Positions 1 to 13,850 of a DNA stretch of 64,000 bases are shown in pieces. Source of the DNA: Brienomyrus brachyistius (Eukaryota; Chordata; Actinopteri; Osteoglossiformes; Mormyridae). Within the stretch, counting starts at the first letter, position 1. Every line of letters starts with the position of its first letter. Location of the stretch: contig NC_064545.1 in assembly GCF_023856365.1 (NCBI RefSeq), positions 1,116,001 through 1,180,000 on the forward strand, in the 5' to 3' direction. The notes beneath the pieces were generated by a model, which was given only the letters and a program-made list of their open reading frames with translations, ran no database searches and was not told the origin of the DNA. The position numbers and the translations under genes are program-made.

Positions 1-3000
1 CTTTAAGTCCTGCTTAAATATATAATGCAAATAAAGCACATAGGACGTGACACACACAGGGTTGAGCAGCATGGGTCCGTTACAGCCTTATGGTTACCGG
101 CCAATGAGGGGGAAACCACAGCGACAGCAGATGGAAACATGCTCGAGTGCTCGCACGGCAAGAAGGTTCCCGTCACACAGCACCATGGTGATGCAACAGT
201 TAAAATGCAAATTAAATTGAGCTTCACTCCACAGCTGGGGGCAGGCCTCGTGCTATGGCACAGGTGGCCATTTTAGATCGCCTCAGTACGAAGCCTTCAA
301 ATGACAGGTGAGACTGGACTTCGTCGAACAGGTGAGCAACTGAATACAGGCTGACCGGTAACTTGGATGTTGCTGCATGAGTTTCCCTGCTCCGTCTGAC
401 CCACAATGAAGCGCAATGTGATTTTCTAAAGGCATCTCATCAGGACTTACAGAATCAAGCCTGCAGTTGTTCCTCATATTCTACAAACAATGATTATTGG
501 TAGACAATGAAATCTCCCAAGGATTTCTGCTCCTGCTTTGAATTTTATACAAATTACACGGGTAACGATGTAATCCAGTGAAATCACTATTGCCATAAAA
601 ACACTAACAAACCTTTAAAGGGCCCCTCCCCACACATTCACACCACCCTCACCACTGAAACATCTTAATGAAACATTAAGAAACAGGAAGAGACCCAATA
701 AACAGGCTCGTTGGCCTGGCCAGACAAATACCAGTGCGTGCATGGCCGACAATACAAACAAATATAACCAGCAGCCATGCTTCCTGGAGCATTTAAAAGG
801 CAGCTTCTCTGCCAAATCGGACCTTCAGATCCACAGTGCTCCTGGGAGAGGAGCTCCACCAAACATGGAGGCACCGGCTCCCGTTCTGTGTACACAGAGG
901 TGCAGGGTGGCGGTGCCAGCGTTTGTTCAGCAGATTCCCATCAGCAGTGATCAAAGTCTGCTGTCCACCTGTTTGAGGACAGCCTCACACTGAGCCTATG
1001 CTCAAAACCGCACCAGAATCTCCTGGAGATTAGAATGGAGAGATCTACGTCCTTTATCGCTGGAAAAAAAGGAAGGAAAAAAAAAACAAATGAAGTTATC
1101 TTCAAGAGAATAGGGGGAAAGAAGAGAAAAAAAGGCACTTGAGGTCAAGGCATTTCCCGTAAATTCCTAACTGCAAATTGTTACCCTGAGCCACGGACAG
1201 TGGAGCAGTGAGAGTCTTGTGATTGGCCGAGAAGATCAAAGTGTGTCAACAGACCCGGTGAGGCGTGCTCTCCTGAAAGTGGAGAATGGAGACACGCAAC
1301 CCGGTGCAGCAAGGAGAAGCCGGAGTCACGGCTCAAGGGCAAGACTGATAGCATCATGTGATCTTTCACGCACCGAGCAGGTCTCAGAGAATGACACCAG
1401 GGCAAAGGCCCGGGGGGAGGGGCTAATAAAGGAGGACGTTCTCTATTCACAGGCTGCCTGAAACCAAAAAGAGGCAATGATTCAATCAACGAAGGTTCAC
1501 AACCAGGTCACCGTTTTTTGCATCAGCTAATACGTATGTAATTAAGAATGGTAATTCCCTCAGAATTCAGTGGCTGGAGATGCTGCCTTCGCAGCGATGG
1601 GGGAGGGAGATTATGTCCATGCGAGCCCTTTCAGCAGACTGAAAACAGAGGCAGACAGGGAAGGGTCAGGCACCGGTCAGCTTAGCAGAAACCACGGGCA
1701 GGATGAGGAGGGGGTAGGGTGCTGGGAATGAGGCTAGGACTGACCCACAAAATTATCACCAAAAGTTCCCTGGGAAGTCAGACTCTCAACTAGACAGATC
1801 GCTGCCAGAATCCACAAATCCACGGGCTTTGACTGTAAGCACAGAAAAATCTCACACGCAAGCACAAACGTGGCCGTCTGCCTTTTTTTTTTTTTCTTTC
1901 CCAGGGCCTTAACGTGCCGTCGCAAGCTACCCTCCGAAGCCAGTCAGTCGGACAGGCAAGGTGGGCCCGCCCCAGGCTGGGGAGAGAGGCGTGGGTGAAA
2001 CAGTGTGTGCAGGGCTGGGACATAGCCAGGGCCAGACAGAGTATGCTTGTTCTCCGGGGGCATGCTTCAGAACATCATGGGATTGCTGGTGGATTAGCAC
2101 AGCAGGACCTCAACACTGGGGGGAGCTGATGAGGGAAACCAGGACAGCAACAATTCCACAAGCTGTGGGGGGGGGGATAACTGGATACCTCCTACCATCT
2201 TGAAAAACAAAGCAAACAACTACCATCTGTAAGCAAAGGGTCATCAATTCACTTTGGAGAGTCCAGAAAAATAAGTGTGCCTCTGTTTGTGGGGGGGGGG
2301 GGGGGGGGACTATGCTCTTGCTGGACCCCACTGTACCCTGCTATCCTCTCTTCCATCCTGACTGTTTGTTTTCTACAAGGCCCTGAACAATGAATCACTC
2401 AAAATGTACACTCTGTACCAGGGAGCACAAGCAGACAAGGCCTTGGAGGACTGGCACGCGGACACGCAATGTGCGTAAGACCGGAAAAGTCAATGCCAGC
2501 AGAAGTACACAGAAGCCCACCATGAATGGAAATGATGCTCCTCCCATCGGCAGCAAAAGGGGAGGGGAAATTTCACCTCTAACAGCAGACACGTTTAACA
2601 TTCCGGTACTGACGCTTTTGAAGGAAAAGCATGAAATGCATTATATGATCTTAGTTCTTCAAAATCATAGCACTGAACAAGGATTTTTAAGTATGTTTAC
2701 AGTGGAATATTACCTTCACATTAAGGAAGCAGAAGACCCCCCTCATCTGACACAGTTTATGGAATATCTGTAGAAGGAATCCCTTTTCAAACCAAAGTCA
2801 AATGTGAGAGCGTAAAATTGTTACCGACTCGACAGCCGCGCAAAAAGCAGAAACACAGCAGAAAGTCCAAAAACTAATACACTTGCTTCCTTCTGTACTT
2901 AAGGGTTTTAACATTAATACTCTACAGTATTAAAATCACAGTATAACGCAGTATAAACAGTTTAAACCAGAAGTCTTACTGGCAGTGGATAAGGCATCGA

Positions 3001-5589
3001 TTACCAATGCAATTTTTTTTTTGAGATATAAGGTCAGAGAATGAAATGGGGGTGCAAAATCTTGCTCATGCACCATTGTGAAGTTAAACAGAAAAACCTA
3101 ATTTCCCATCTTTGATCACTGATACAAATGTACACTTCTGCAACAATTCTTGCCAAATTTCCCTTTTTCCCATCTTTTCCCAAACATTTCTCTTAAAAGC
3201 ACAAAGCTTTTAGCACAGAAACACACTCTCTCACCGTTGACTGCTTACTAGTAGCCTTTACATCCTGTTCTTATAACACTACTTTTGCGCATTTTTTTAA
3301 CTTTGAAAAGCCTGCCGGATGATGAGGAGCAGAGCAAAACTCTGGGCTTGGGGTGTGAGTGAGGTCAACCTGTTTTTTTTCCCTGATAAATCCTTCACTT
3401 GAGTAACAGTTGAGGGAGTGCCCTCAAAATCACACGCTTTCTTTCCACTGACATTCCATCTCCACCTACTCCTATGTAAGCCTTCACAAAAATTAAGCAA
3501 GACAAATGTGGTTAACGGGTATAATTCAGAAATCATCCGAGTATAAGCGTACTCTGTAGCACATCTATACACAGATTCCTTTTACTGTGAAACTAGGTCT
3601 CAAAAAACAGCTTCAATTCAGCATAAAAAGGTTTCAAAAACCCCAAAATAAAAGCTCAAATACACTCTGGCTCTAAATGACAAATTAGCAGCTGAATTTT
3701 CACTAAAATAAGTTTCATGGCTTCTTTGGCTGTTCACAGAATTTGTTTCTCGTGGCACTCAAATGCAGCTTCCCTTCTGTAAACACAACCACAACACACT
3801 CCAATATATCCCTGGAAACCAGCAGCCTTTTCACATCCACTAACTAAATCCTTTAAATGCATGGGTAATGAGTAACTAGCAGGGAGCAACAGAAAAGACA
3901 ACTAGCTGTCTTGTCCTCAAAACAGGATCCTATTAAAATGTTTGAGTAAAGGTTCCTTCACATTTTCCATTTAAAAAAAAAAAGAAAACAGCAACTGTAG
4001 CATATGACCAGAGGCAAAATGAAAACGGCTTCTTAAGCAGTAAAAAGGTTCTCTACCGTCAACAGCAAATTACTGCATGTCGCACGCGTGACATCACCCA
4101 AATGCGTCACTGCCCAAAACACAAGGCCTACAAACGAGCCACTGGATTGTCAGAACCAAACAGCCTACAGTCTCCACTCTACACTGAGCAAAATATAAGG
4201 ACACTAATGGTCAGAGTTTATAGCTTCCACCAAGGTTTCTATTTGCTCCTAACAGTCTAAGCCCCAGAGGAAACTTCTCTTCGCCACACTGCAACCCCAC
4301 CCTCCAGGGGTTCACTGCCAAGGCCGCCTGCTTCGCACAAGGCCAGCTTCCTGTTCACCTCTAAGAACCACCCACAGAAGGCCTCAGAGAGAGAGCCAGG
4401 CGTAGCCTATCACTGACAAACAGCACAGTGGTTAGAGGGGGTATCTTCCTCCTCTTCCCTTGAGTGACAGGGTTTTAGGTTTCTGGTTTGACTGCCAAGC
4501 CCAGACTTAGACTAACCTATTTTTGCAGTGAAGCCAAGAAGTCACACAGCAAGAAACTGAAGGGTGGCTCCCTGCCATCCTCTCTCACCAGCTCCTTATG
4601 CCACATACAAAGAGCATTTAAAACAGTGGTGCAGATGCAGAGAAGACCTTTCTGTACAACTGCCCAGTGACGCCCATCTATATAGTGGGGTCTTTCACAG
4701 AGCATTCTGCGATGTACAGTAATCTATACAAACGGCAGAGACCCAGTATGGTACAAACAAGAGTAAACACAAAGCTATACACAATAAATGGCCAAATCTG
4801 AACTGGAAACAACCTCCTTTAACCTCTTGTCAATATAGTTTCTAGCATTTGTGTGGAACAAGAACAAATATATGCACACTTCAAATGAAGACTGTTTTTC
4901 TAAATATCTCTGGACATGCAGAGCCCAGGAGTCAATTCTTAAATCATTTCTTCCCGACAGGGATAATTAATTTGCAGAGAATTCATTTCTTACCCACAAA
5001 ATTATCTAAACAGAGACACATACTAATTCAAGTGTCAATTTTTGTCAATTAATATCTTAAGTGAGTGGAAAAAATAATAAAAAATCTCTAGAAACAGCTT
5101 AAGGGTGATTTTCATAATAGAAATTTTAAAACACCAGCAAATAATTAGGCTCCACATATTCCAACTAGTGTTTCTTGCTCTTGGGCAGAGCCACTATATT
5201 AACATGAAAACCTGTACCACCCCTACACACCAGGACGGTTCAAGGATCAGGACCGCAGGTAACCTTCATGACATCACTGACCCACATTACATTATAGCTT
5301 TAAGTACGTTTACATTAATTCTCCAAAGATACAGTCCCTTGCCTTAATCAGCCGATGCCCGTTTCCCAAATGTGGATGAGAATAAAACCCACTGTGATCT
5401 TAGGCTGACCAGCTATCACACAATTGCCAGCTTCTCCGTCACTTCTGGGCATGTGAGGCCCAGTTAAACATTACACAGCAACTGCAGTCTGTCTTGGTCT
5501 CAAAAGTCTCCACAAGATTTTAACAGATTTAACGGGTTTCCCTGCTGAGCAGTTGACACCAATGTCAGTATAAAGGCTTTGAATCTCAC
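1..5589 (-). other. chd9 intron downstream of the first coding exon (partial)
   Basis: No further chd9 exon is visible; the chromodomain-encoding exons must lie left of base 1. The stretch is AT-rich with a G run of 18 at 2291-2308 and T/A homopolymers near 1882 and 3974. A 127-codon plus-strand open frame at 2390-2773 resembles nothing I know and is probably chance. Confidence 0.7.
2291..2308. repeat. poly-G tract, 18 bp
   Basis: Uninterrupted G18 on plus in a chd9 intron; longest G run in the window. Confidence 0.95.
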
Positions 5590-7077
5590 CTGTGCTGCAT
5601 AATCCATCAAGTGGTTGTCCTGATCCCTCTCCTGGTTTCCATTGGTCCAGGAATAATTTGACTCCTTGTGCTGCTCCAAAGGAAGCCTTTGATTCAGGGC
5701 TTCAGGTTCCAGCTGGGGAAGGAGATCATCTTCTAAAAGGTCAGAAGCTTCCAGTCCTTCAAACTCTCCTGTTTGAGCATCAATCTGCGGTAACAAATTC
5801 TCAACCAGGTCCTCATATCCGTTGCTGTTTGCTGGAGGTATGAGCGGCCCACAGCTCCCCTGAGAGGCAGTGGGGTGCTGGGTTATGGGACCTGAATAGC
5901 TGCCCACGTCTTCAGAGAAGATCTCTGAGCTGCTGTAGCCTTCCTGAGCTTGTGCTGGGAGCCGCATGGCCGGGAAAGGGCAATCTCCAGCTTGGTTTAT
6001 AGAAACCTGCTGCCGTGGCTGATGCTGATCCATCTCTTGGAGCAATGAAAAAGCATCTTCTGCCCCTGAGAACTCTGGCATGGAACCACTTAGAATAGGG
6101 ACAGTGGTAGAAGGTGTGGTGTTAGCAGGCACATGGGTAGAGGACTGGGCTGCACTTGCACTTAACACTGGCTGTCCTGGAAGGTGGTACTGTACATTAC
6201 AGTAAGAAGCTCCAGAACTGACAGAGCAGAGTGCACTGGATGTGGGCTCCCTGGAAAACATTACCATGTTTTCTGTGGAAGTGGGGTACTTCTGAGCCCC
6301 CTGACAATTCTGCATCCTGCTCTGCTGTTGCCGAGTGCCACAAGGGAACGACACACTGTCTGCATTCATGTGGGGATTTGGCTGCTTAAAGGCATTCGGG
6401 ATACCTCCTTGGCGATATAAAGCCCCATTGCACTCGGTGTTAAGGGAGAAAGGTTGGAGCTGACCGTGGTGGTTTCGCTGTGGTTGCTGTTGCTTCTGAG
6501 CCTGGTTACCCGGGTAAAACATAAATTCCTGGTGCTCAGGGAAGGCTTTGCCCTGTTGGTGCAGAGTCTGGGAGCCAGCAAGCTGCTGGTGAGGCTGAAG
6601 GTGTCTATGTTGGTGAACATGCTGATGGTGACTCTGCTGCTGGGGAAGCTGATGGAATCCATTACCATTCTGGTCCTGGTTGCCCCACATAGGGCTGCTA
6701 TCAGGGAACAGTCCATTGGCCTGGGGTCCCTGGTGTAAGGGGGATCCATGGTACTGTGTGTGTTGGCCCAACACATGGCCACTTTCACTGGTGGTACAGT
6801 TTGAAACATAAGGTTGTCCTATAGAATGTGGAGTTTTCAGTAAACCAAAATGGTCAATCTGCGGTTCAAAGTTCAAGCCCTGTTGAGAGGAAGATGACCC
6901 TATGCCAGGATGTTTGCCTGCCCCAACTACAGGCAATGACTCAAACTCAGAACTTATCAGCTCCTCCACCACAGGAGCAAAGACTGATGCAGGAGCAAAG
7001 CTCTCATCTGACAGCTCCTCCAGACCGCCCGGAAATATGCTTGAATCATCAAATAAGTCCATGATGGAATCAGCCAT
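5590..7077 (-). CDS. chd9: chd9 first coding exon, N-terminal 496 residues of a CHD9-like chromatin remodeller
   Basis: CHD9 is a nuclear SNF2-family ATPase with tandem chromodomains (class III CHD) that remodels nucleosomes and co-activates transcription. This exon carries only the disordered N-terminus; the chromodomains and helicase lie in exons outside the window. Seen here: an acidic opening MADSIMDLFDDSSIF, an NGLFPDSSPMWG motif at residues 121-132 that is shared with CHD9 orthologues, a Gln/His-rich tract at about 141-210, and a Leu/Asp-rich block (LLEDDLLPQL) near the end. The open frame runs on past residue 496, but a GTGAGA donor follows the codon for Q496 at 5590, giving a phase-0 exon end. 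The start is chosen because an in-frame TAA lies just upstream and the context is strong (G at -3, G at +4). CHD7 and CHD8 are alternatives, but the opening residues and the rpgrip1l neighbour favour CHD9. Confidence 0.9.
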
Positions 7078-7231
7078 AGCACAGGCTTACATAAGGCGTC
7101 TCCACTTCCCTATGTAGTTTTGCTGTGGGCTTCTAGCCACTGTAGGCCAAGAGAGTCAAAGGTTACAAGACCGCAGCTAATCCATCCGGAAAGGCTGGGA
7201 AGACAGCAGAGGGAGGCGTCACAGACAGATC
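7078..7231 (-). other. chd9: chd9 5' UTR part of coding exon, with two tiny uORFs
   Basis: A strong splice acceptor (long pyrimidine tract ending GTACAG) places the exon's 5' edge at 7231, so 154 bases of leader precede the ATG at 7077. The leader holds ATG GAT TAG at 7185-7177 and a bare start-stop ATGTAA at 7092-7087, the latter in frame with the main ATG. Both could damp or tune translation. A second possible acceptor (GGCCTACAG) lies inside the leader. Confidence 0.7.
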
Positions 7232-10200
7232 CTGTACGACAAAAACAAGAAAGAAGAAGGTTAGCACTACCGGCAGAAGCTTTAACACCATAATGCATTG
7301 CAATGACTTACGTACATTATTGTTAATATAAATTACCTAATACCAAAATTTCTATTCAACCGACATGTGATGCCACTGTGAAAAGAGCATCCAATCACTA
7401 AACCTGATCACAAAATAAAATGGTAGTTTCATTATTGCGGTATTCGTTCTTTATTGCCGCACAGGCATACAGCATCTGCATCTGGTTTCTTCAAAACCAC
7501 CCCAGTGGCATCACATCCCTGGTGCCCGGTACGAGCACTGTCAACAGATCACACAGGTGCGACCGTAGCAGTGACCTAGATGACAGCCAGCAAAGCGAAA
7601 TGCCTCTCGAATCCGTCACACTGCTCAGAGAAAAGCAGTCGACAAGATCACATGATACTGTAGTTACCACCTGTTACTACACGAGGGGGACCACAAACCG
7701 CAGAACACGGAAGACATGAAACAAGGCTTCCTCTTAATTCCATCACTCTGAGACAGGCCCATGTACAGCATCCAGGTCACTACCCAATACACCCCTAGCT
7801 CATTAAAGTTCAACTTGGCTATGCTAATACAAAGGTACACTCATTAAAAAAAGAAAAGTCTCAGTAATGTCAGAAAGTATATAATGGTAGTTTCCACAGT
7901 CACCTAGACTTTTTGAGCCAATGGAGAATGGCTATAGTAAACATTATAGACGATTTCCATTCCAGGAACCGATCAAGAATCTCCTGTAAATAAGAGAAGC
8001 CCCATCAGTCTCCAGCTTCCCAAGAGGCAAGCGTGATGTGGATGATTCAGGGTTACCTATAACACCACCATGTAAGCACACCACACAGGTCATGAGTCAT
8101 TCAAGGAGAACATGCTCCACTGAGCATAGCAATCAGAACAAATGACACAGGAAGTGCTACAAACTTGGCAATTACTTTATTTCTTTAAAATTTCTTTGTG
8201 ATTTATTCCTGACATAAGAGCGCTGACTGAAACACCAATACACGACAAACACGGGCACACTGGGCTGTGTTTTGGGTATGTTGTGCCACAAAATGCTATA
8301 AGCAGCCACGGGTTGAAAGAGAAGGGGTATTTCCATGTTCTGAAAGTGGAACCTTTGACATTCCAGAATGGGGCTACGGAAGAATTTAAAGCCAAAACCT
8401 ACAACTGAAACTATAGTGCCAGTTATCACTGAGAGGTGTCCCTGTAGATTCAAGGGATTCCCCCACCAACACTGATATTTCAATCATACTGCCAATGTGT
8501 AACCATTCTCACGAAGGCGGGGAGGGCTTTTTTGCAACTTCAAGTACTAAATGCTTCTTGGTGGTCCAATATGCCAGTGTCTGCTTATAATATTCAACCA
8601 AATGTATACTGTATATCCCTATAAACATTAAAATATTCCCTTATTTGGAATAAACACTTTCAGAAAAAAAGGGTACAGCCTCCACTCACCCAACACAGAA
8701 ATGAAAGAATTAAATATGAAAACAGAATGTGCAGAGTGTGTTGTCACAGAAATTCATTTTTTTGGAGTATGACTTAATCAGCTTCCACTTCTTTCATTAA
8801 CTCTCCCTTCAAACTTCACATTTTACGATTTACAGGTGTTTATAACGGATAAAAAAGGACAAGAAAACCAGATGGCTGGTTTAAGAGATACATATACATC
8901 ATGCAAAATCAGAACACATAGTGGACCCCCCAGGAGAGGCCACCAATGTTTATCAGGCTAGTTATTACATGGGAGGGAAAGTGTCTAGCCATGTATCAAT
9001 GCTTGAGAATTGAATGTTTAAAATGTTTAAAATGTCAAAGGAAATCATCGATTAAAATTTTCCTTATCGATTAGTAATATGACGGAAGGATAACAGCGCA
9101 TAGCTGATGAGGGTCCAAATAAACATTAAAGCATCATTGTGCAGAAGCACTTCATATTAAAAGTGAATGACAATACTGACAGACTGCATTTCAAAGCAGA
9201 ACGTAAACATCACCACAGCAGGACTGCAATGCAAATTCAGCTTAAAAAGACGACATTCAGGTTTGATGGACTCGCCCATTTAATACTAAGTTAGCCGGAG
9301 ATAAGTGCCATTTAGCCTCCTGGAGTAGCCTAGCCTGTCTTTGTCATCACTTTGACGTAAATTATTTTGCTTCATTTTACTTTCTACAATTTCTGCATGC
9401 CAAATAACCGCCGCTAAAACAAAGTCTAGCTCTTTCGCTTAGCCGCATCATCTTACATAACCATATTAAATCGGTTTCTTGTGACGGATTGTGCTAGAGT
9501 GTAGTACTGAACGATATTGGAAAAAAGTTAACAATATTTTAAGTTTTTACGCTATTAAGGAGTTGAAAATTACAAATAACTTATCTACTAACAGAGGCTG
9601 TCAAATATGTTGGTGGTGTTGATGTGAGCAGTGCTAACAAATCACTTGCTTTGGCTCAATATTGTCTCTGTAAAAATATTTCCATACAAAACACAAACTT
9701 TTTTCATTACCAGTTCTTGTATGCTTTTCTCATCTGTACCATTTTTGTTTAATTTCTTTCAAACGCACCACAAGGTCTATGAGTGAGTCCAGCAGCCAAG
9801 ACATGAATGATGATGATCGTCTCGGAGAGCACAAGGAGAACTCATGCAAAAGCAGTGGAGGTACACTTTAGGCAGTTTTAAAACGTATTAGATCACACTG
9901 AAAAGGAACCATCATTAAAATTGCAAAGCCTGCTAAGTTTTGTTTCCTATGACCGAGTAAAAATATTTTAGCGCAACTTATTGATGGCTTGAACCCAGCA
10001 GACCATTGCGGTCCTTGCAATGTGACGACTGCATGTGCATGAAATGCTATGCCCATATTTACATCCCAGGTCATGCATGTGGCACAGTGGGAAGCGCTGT
10101 CACAGCACATCACCGCTTTGTGTGTGGAGGTTGCATGTTCACCCTGTGCACATGGCTTTTCACAGAATCCTCTTATTTCCTTCCACTGTCCAAAAACTTG

Positions 10201-12316
10201 CCACTTAAGTGGAGTCACTAAATTGTCCAGATATGTGGCCAAGTGTGCACCTTACTATGGCAGGTTGGTTCCTGTCTCCTGCCAACTCCAATGTATATTA
10301 CACATAATAATATAATTTTTTAAATAATTAATCAGTAGGTTACTATTATTAATATAACCGTGAAAGCCGTAGTAAATATCCGTAGTAAGTATCTTCATTT
10401 TTTGTTTTGAATCAACCGAAACCTGACATAACTGTGATGCTAAGTTTCCGGAGTTAACTTTGGGATTCCACCATCGGAGGTGTGTTTTGCCAGCAACATT
10501 TCGACAACCTACCCTATCTATCCCCTTTCCAGCACGCCTCTCCCGGTCAAAACCCATAAATCACAAAAACGCCCATTACGACCACACAGGTTTTTCCGCT
10601 TCTCCACAAAGGGGTCACCTCAGCTACAGTGTGTGTGAAATACGTCTGTAAAGGCGTGTCTTAAGGCCGCTTAATTGAAAGTGGAATTGCAGTTCCCAGA
10701 CAAGATCTGTATTTCGAGAAAGTACGCACCCCCACCCCGCCCCAGCCGGAAAAAACAGCCCCAGCTACTGTTTTGCGACGCCGGTTAACCCGTTGTCATA
10801 GAGCCCATGATCGACAGCCGTAAGGCACGGCCTACTGCACGCGCCGCCTCGTGCTCCTCTCGGGACAAGAACTGCCCAGTCCCAGTGACCCTTCGGCACT
10901 ACACGTTCTAGGTCGACGTGCGCGCGCCGCATTCCTCGGCCGGCGGGGCGCGAGCAACAGGTACGCGACGCAGCAAGCAGACAGCCAAACTCTACGGGGG
11001 CTGGCGTCTGCTCACTTCCTGCTGCACTTCGCGGCGGCGGCGTACGCCTCCTTTATTTGTTATTCCAGGGTCGGCAAAGCCCGGATAACACTGGCTGCCA
11101 TCATCGGACAAAGATCCGTTCTGACATACATGATATTGACAAAAGCGCACCGAACGTCGCGGAGAATAAGCGACGGATTTACGAAATGCAACGACATCGA
11201 AGGGCATCATCTAGAATGTCGTTGGCCAACCGCTATGATAAGGCTGGGGTATATAGTGTCGGATCCAGCTGACCTTAGGGACACGTACACCAGCTACCAC
11301 CTTTACACCAGGACGAGGGGCACAACTGGGTCCAACAGTCACTCTCCCGAACACAATCGGCCTCAAGCGACCATGGATTATTAGCTATAGATAGACGTAA
11401 AAATCACCAACTAATAAACTTGTTCTCAACACAAGCTGCCCCAGTATTAGACACTTAGGAGTTTTTAAAGCGATATAGATAGATCGGTCCTAATGTTCCG
11501 GCCAACTTAGAAAAGTAGCTGTCTGGCTTAGGGCGGTGATCGTCCACTTTTCCCAGTCGGACGGCTCGCTATTTTTAAACGTCGCTACTAACCTTAGCAT
11601 CTTGCGGCCGTGCGAGAATACCCCGTCTCCTTTTGGCCTTCTTTTATTAGCCAGGCGGAGAGGGGCTAGCATGGATCCCCACCCCAAGGGTTCACCTGAA
11701 ACCCCGCAGGGGCACATCGTCCCATCCGCCTTCTCAAGTTTACAGCGCAAGCGGACATGGTCCGATAATGCCGTCCGAACCGGACGCTTGGGGAGCTTTG
11801 CGGTGGGGGTCTCACGGTACGGGGAGTCGCACACGTGTTGCCGTGTCCCCACCGATTTTTACCGCTGCCCACCGTGTGATAATATCACCAAGACTCAAGG
11901 TGAGAAGCACAGCGTGCGAGCAGAAACACACCACACCAGCCATCGAAAATCCCTTAATTCTTCACCACGGCACCACCGAGGAAGATTTTTTTAAAAAAAT
12001 AAGTTTGTTTCCCCCTCTTAATTTCGACGCGTACAGCATGGTGAGCCCCAGCCGTGCACTCACCATTTGTACGGAAGTGGTTGACAGCAACAACAAGCTG
12101 GTGAAGCCACCGACAGCCGGACGAGTCGGGCGACGCAGAAGTTTAATTTCACCGCTTTCTCGTCTCGGAGGGATCCATCCCCCCCGGCCGAAACCTGTCG
12201 GGGCGATCGTGCGCAGTCACACGTTTAGCTCGGAAAAACCGTGCAATTTACCCACCGCCTGAGACTAAAAATTTGGCGAATTGCAAAAAAATTAAACGCT
12301 ACCGCGGTTTACTTAC
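7232..12316 (-). other. chd9 first intron (about 5.1 kb)
   Basis: Bounded by the candidate donor at 12317/12316 and the strong acceptor at 7232. AT-rich from 7.3 to 10.6 kb, then merging into the CpG island. I recognise no exon or complete transposon in it. Confidence 0.5.
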
Positions 12317-12850
12317 CGGTGCGAAGCGGTCCCCCTCTCTCCCAGCAAAGTTTATGATCCGGACCGAACTAGTTGCGGTGCGCCGGGCCGGCTAGCGAGC
12401 TAGCTAATTGTACTTCGGAAGTTTTAGTTGTGCCACTGGTGGCAACCTCGGCGCTTCCGACGTCGGGAGTGATGAGACATGAAGCTCATTTGCATATCAG
12501 TTATTTACCCTTTGATTGGACAGCCGGGAATCCGTCCGGATCGGACCGCAAACTGGGCGAGGTCGAGCTCGCATCAAACAGAGTCGGATCGCAGACGACC
12601 CCCTGTCCCCCGGTACACCTGTCAAGAGCCCAGTTCACATGGCGGGGGGGCTCCCGCGATGTGAGTGATTATAGTGGGAGGACACACAAGATGGCCGCGC
12701 CGTGTCTGAGGCCAATCGGCAGAGGTCTTACTTTGATTTCGCATAAACTCTAGTCTCCCGGATACTCGTGTCGAAACTGTCGGGAAGCCCGAGAGTCGTG
12801 ACAAACAGCTCATCGGTGCGGAGGCTCCCTCAAGTGGCGTGTAGGAGCAC
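10700..12850 (-). promoter_or_regulatory. CpG island / probable chd9 promoter region
   Basis: This stretch is markedly richer in G+C and in CpG dinucleotides than its surroundings, which are AT-rich. It sits directly upstream (minus strand) of the chd9 coding exon. A CCAAT box in minus orientation (ATTGG on plus) lies near 12515 and another CCAAT on plus near 12713. Open frames in it on both strands (10851-11384, 11536-12262) look like products of GC content, with no recognisable protein. Limits are estimated by eye. Confidence 0.6.
12317..12420 (-). other. chd9: candidate non-coding first exon of chd9 (5' edge unknown)
   Basis: On the minus strand a consensus donor CCG|GTAAGT falls at 12317/12316 within a GC-rich, CpG-rich stretch. 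The bases before it (about 12318-12420) contain no ATG, as expected for a 5' UTR exon, and would splice to the acceptor at 7231. The upstream limit given is arbitrary; the real transcription start is not visible. An alternative first-exon donor (AAATG|GTGAGT) lies at 12064. Confidence 0.45.
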
Positions 12851-13707
12851 CGCGAAAATTTGAACCTCGTGCGTGAAGATTTTTAATCAGTTGCAAACTC
12901 AGTTATTTCCCCATTTTTTATAAGTACGTTAAATAACAAAAACAAACCTAGCAATAAGTCAGTATAAATCAGTTTCTGAATCGGTTATTTTATTTAGCAT
13001 ATGAACCACACTTCATTGTTATAAACTAGTTACAGTGTGCTTCACATTGATCTACTTTGGTTTCCCAGGTGTTGAATCCATTATATTCGATCGTGAGTCT
13101 AGTTAATAAATATTGGCCGCTATTACAGAAGACACCTGACCTGATGGCAGCCTGCACATCCTACTATATGAGCCAGTTATTTATATTGAACGTGGCTGCG
13201 CACATGTGCTGTGAGCTGATTGGCTTGTGGTGACCCTGGTACTTATCATGTACTGGGCTTGCAGAACCTCCCTTGAACTCTGCAAAACAGAGGTTTTATC
13301 TCTGCTCCACAACCCAAGGCTGTTCCCAATGATTAAACTCTCCTTGCGGGGCCAGTATCTATACCCTCCACCCACTCAGGCTAAAGCCAACGAACGACCC
13401 ATTAGTGAACAATACGAGCACCAACTGTAAATCCTGCTGTAGCTCAGTATGTTGTCTAAGGTGATCATGCTGTATGTTATCTGTATGCATGGGAGTTGCA
13501 CCAGAAAGCAAGAAATATTTTTTTTGAGTTTCAAAAAGAGTTTTAACGTTCATGTAAGGCAATGGTCAGGTGTGTATCTCAGGTTAACATGAGGTGACAA
13601 GCTCCTTTTTCACCCCCACACACTCCTACATATCATATAAAATACATTTTCCCTCTCCAGGGTGAACCAATATTTAAACCTAGTCTCCTACCAACCCAGA
13701 TGTTAGA

Positions 13708-13850
13708 ACATTTACATTTATTTATTTAAAAGATCATTTAGTCTTACAAGTCAGGCAGATAATGCATCGCAAACATATAGCTGTCAGCTTATGTACAAGT
13801 GCTGTAAGGTTCCATTGTTTGACCACAAATGCAAAATACCTGTAGTAGCA
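13708..13850 (-). repeat. degenerate SINE/LINE-tail-like repeat
   Basis: The opening ACATTTACATTTATTTATTT followed by a diverged 'ttagtcttaca' resembles the reverse complement of the tail shared by many fish SINEs (ending in a 'TCGCTTTGGATAAAAGCG'-like motif). It is heavily decayed; limits are rough. Confidence 0.35.

Noticed and set aside
2390..2773. 127-codon plus-strand frame in the chd9 intron
   Set aside because: No recognisable domain, low-complexity polar composition, and antisense to a gene.
5500..5589. C-terminal 29 codons of the 525-codon chd9 frame
   Set aside because: They follow a good GTGAGA donor and are unlike CHD9, so they are intron read-through.
10851..12262. Several frames of 120-177 codons
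   Set aside because: They lie in the CpG island on both strands and overlap each other, with no similarity to known proteins.
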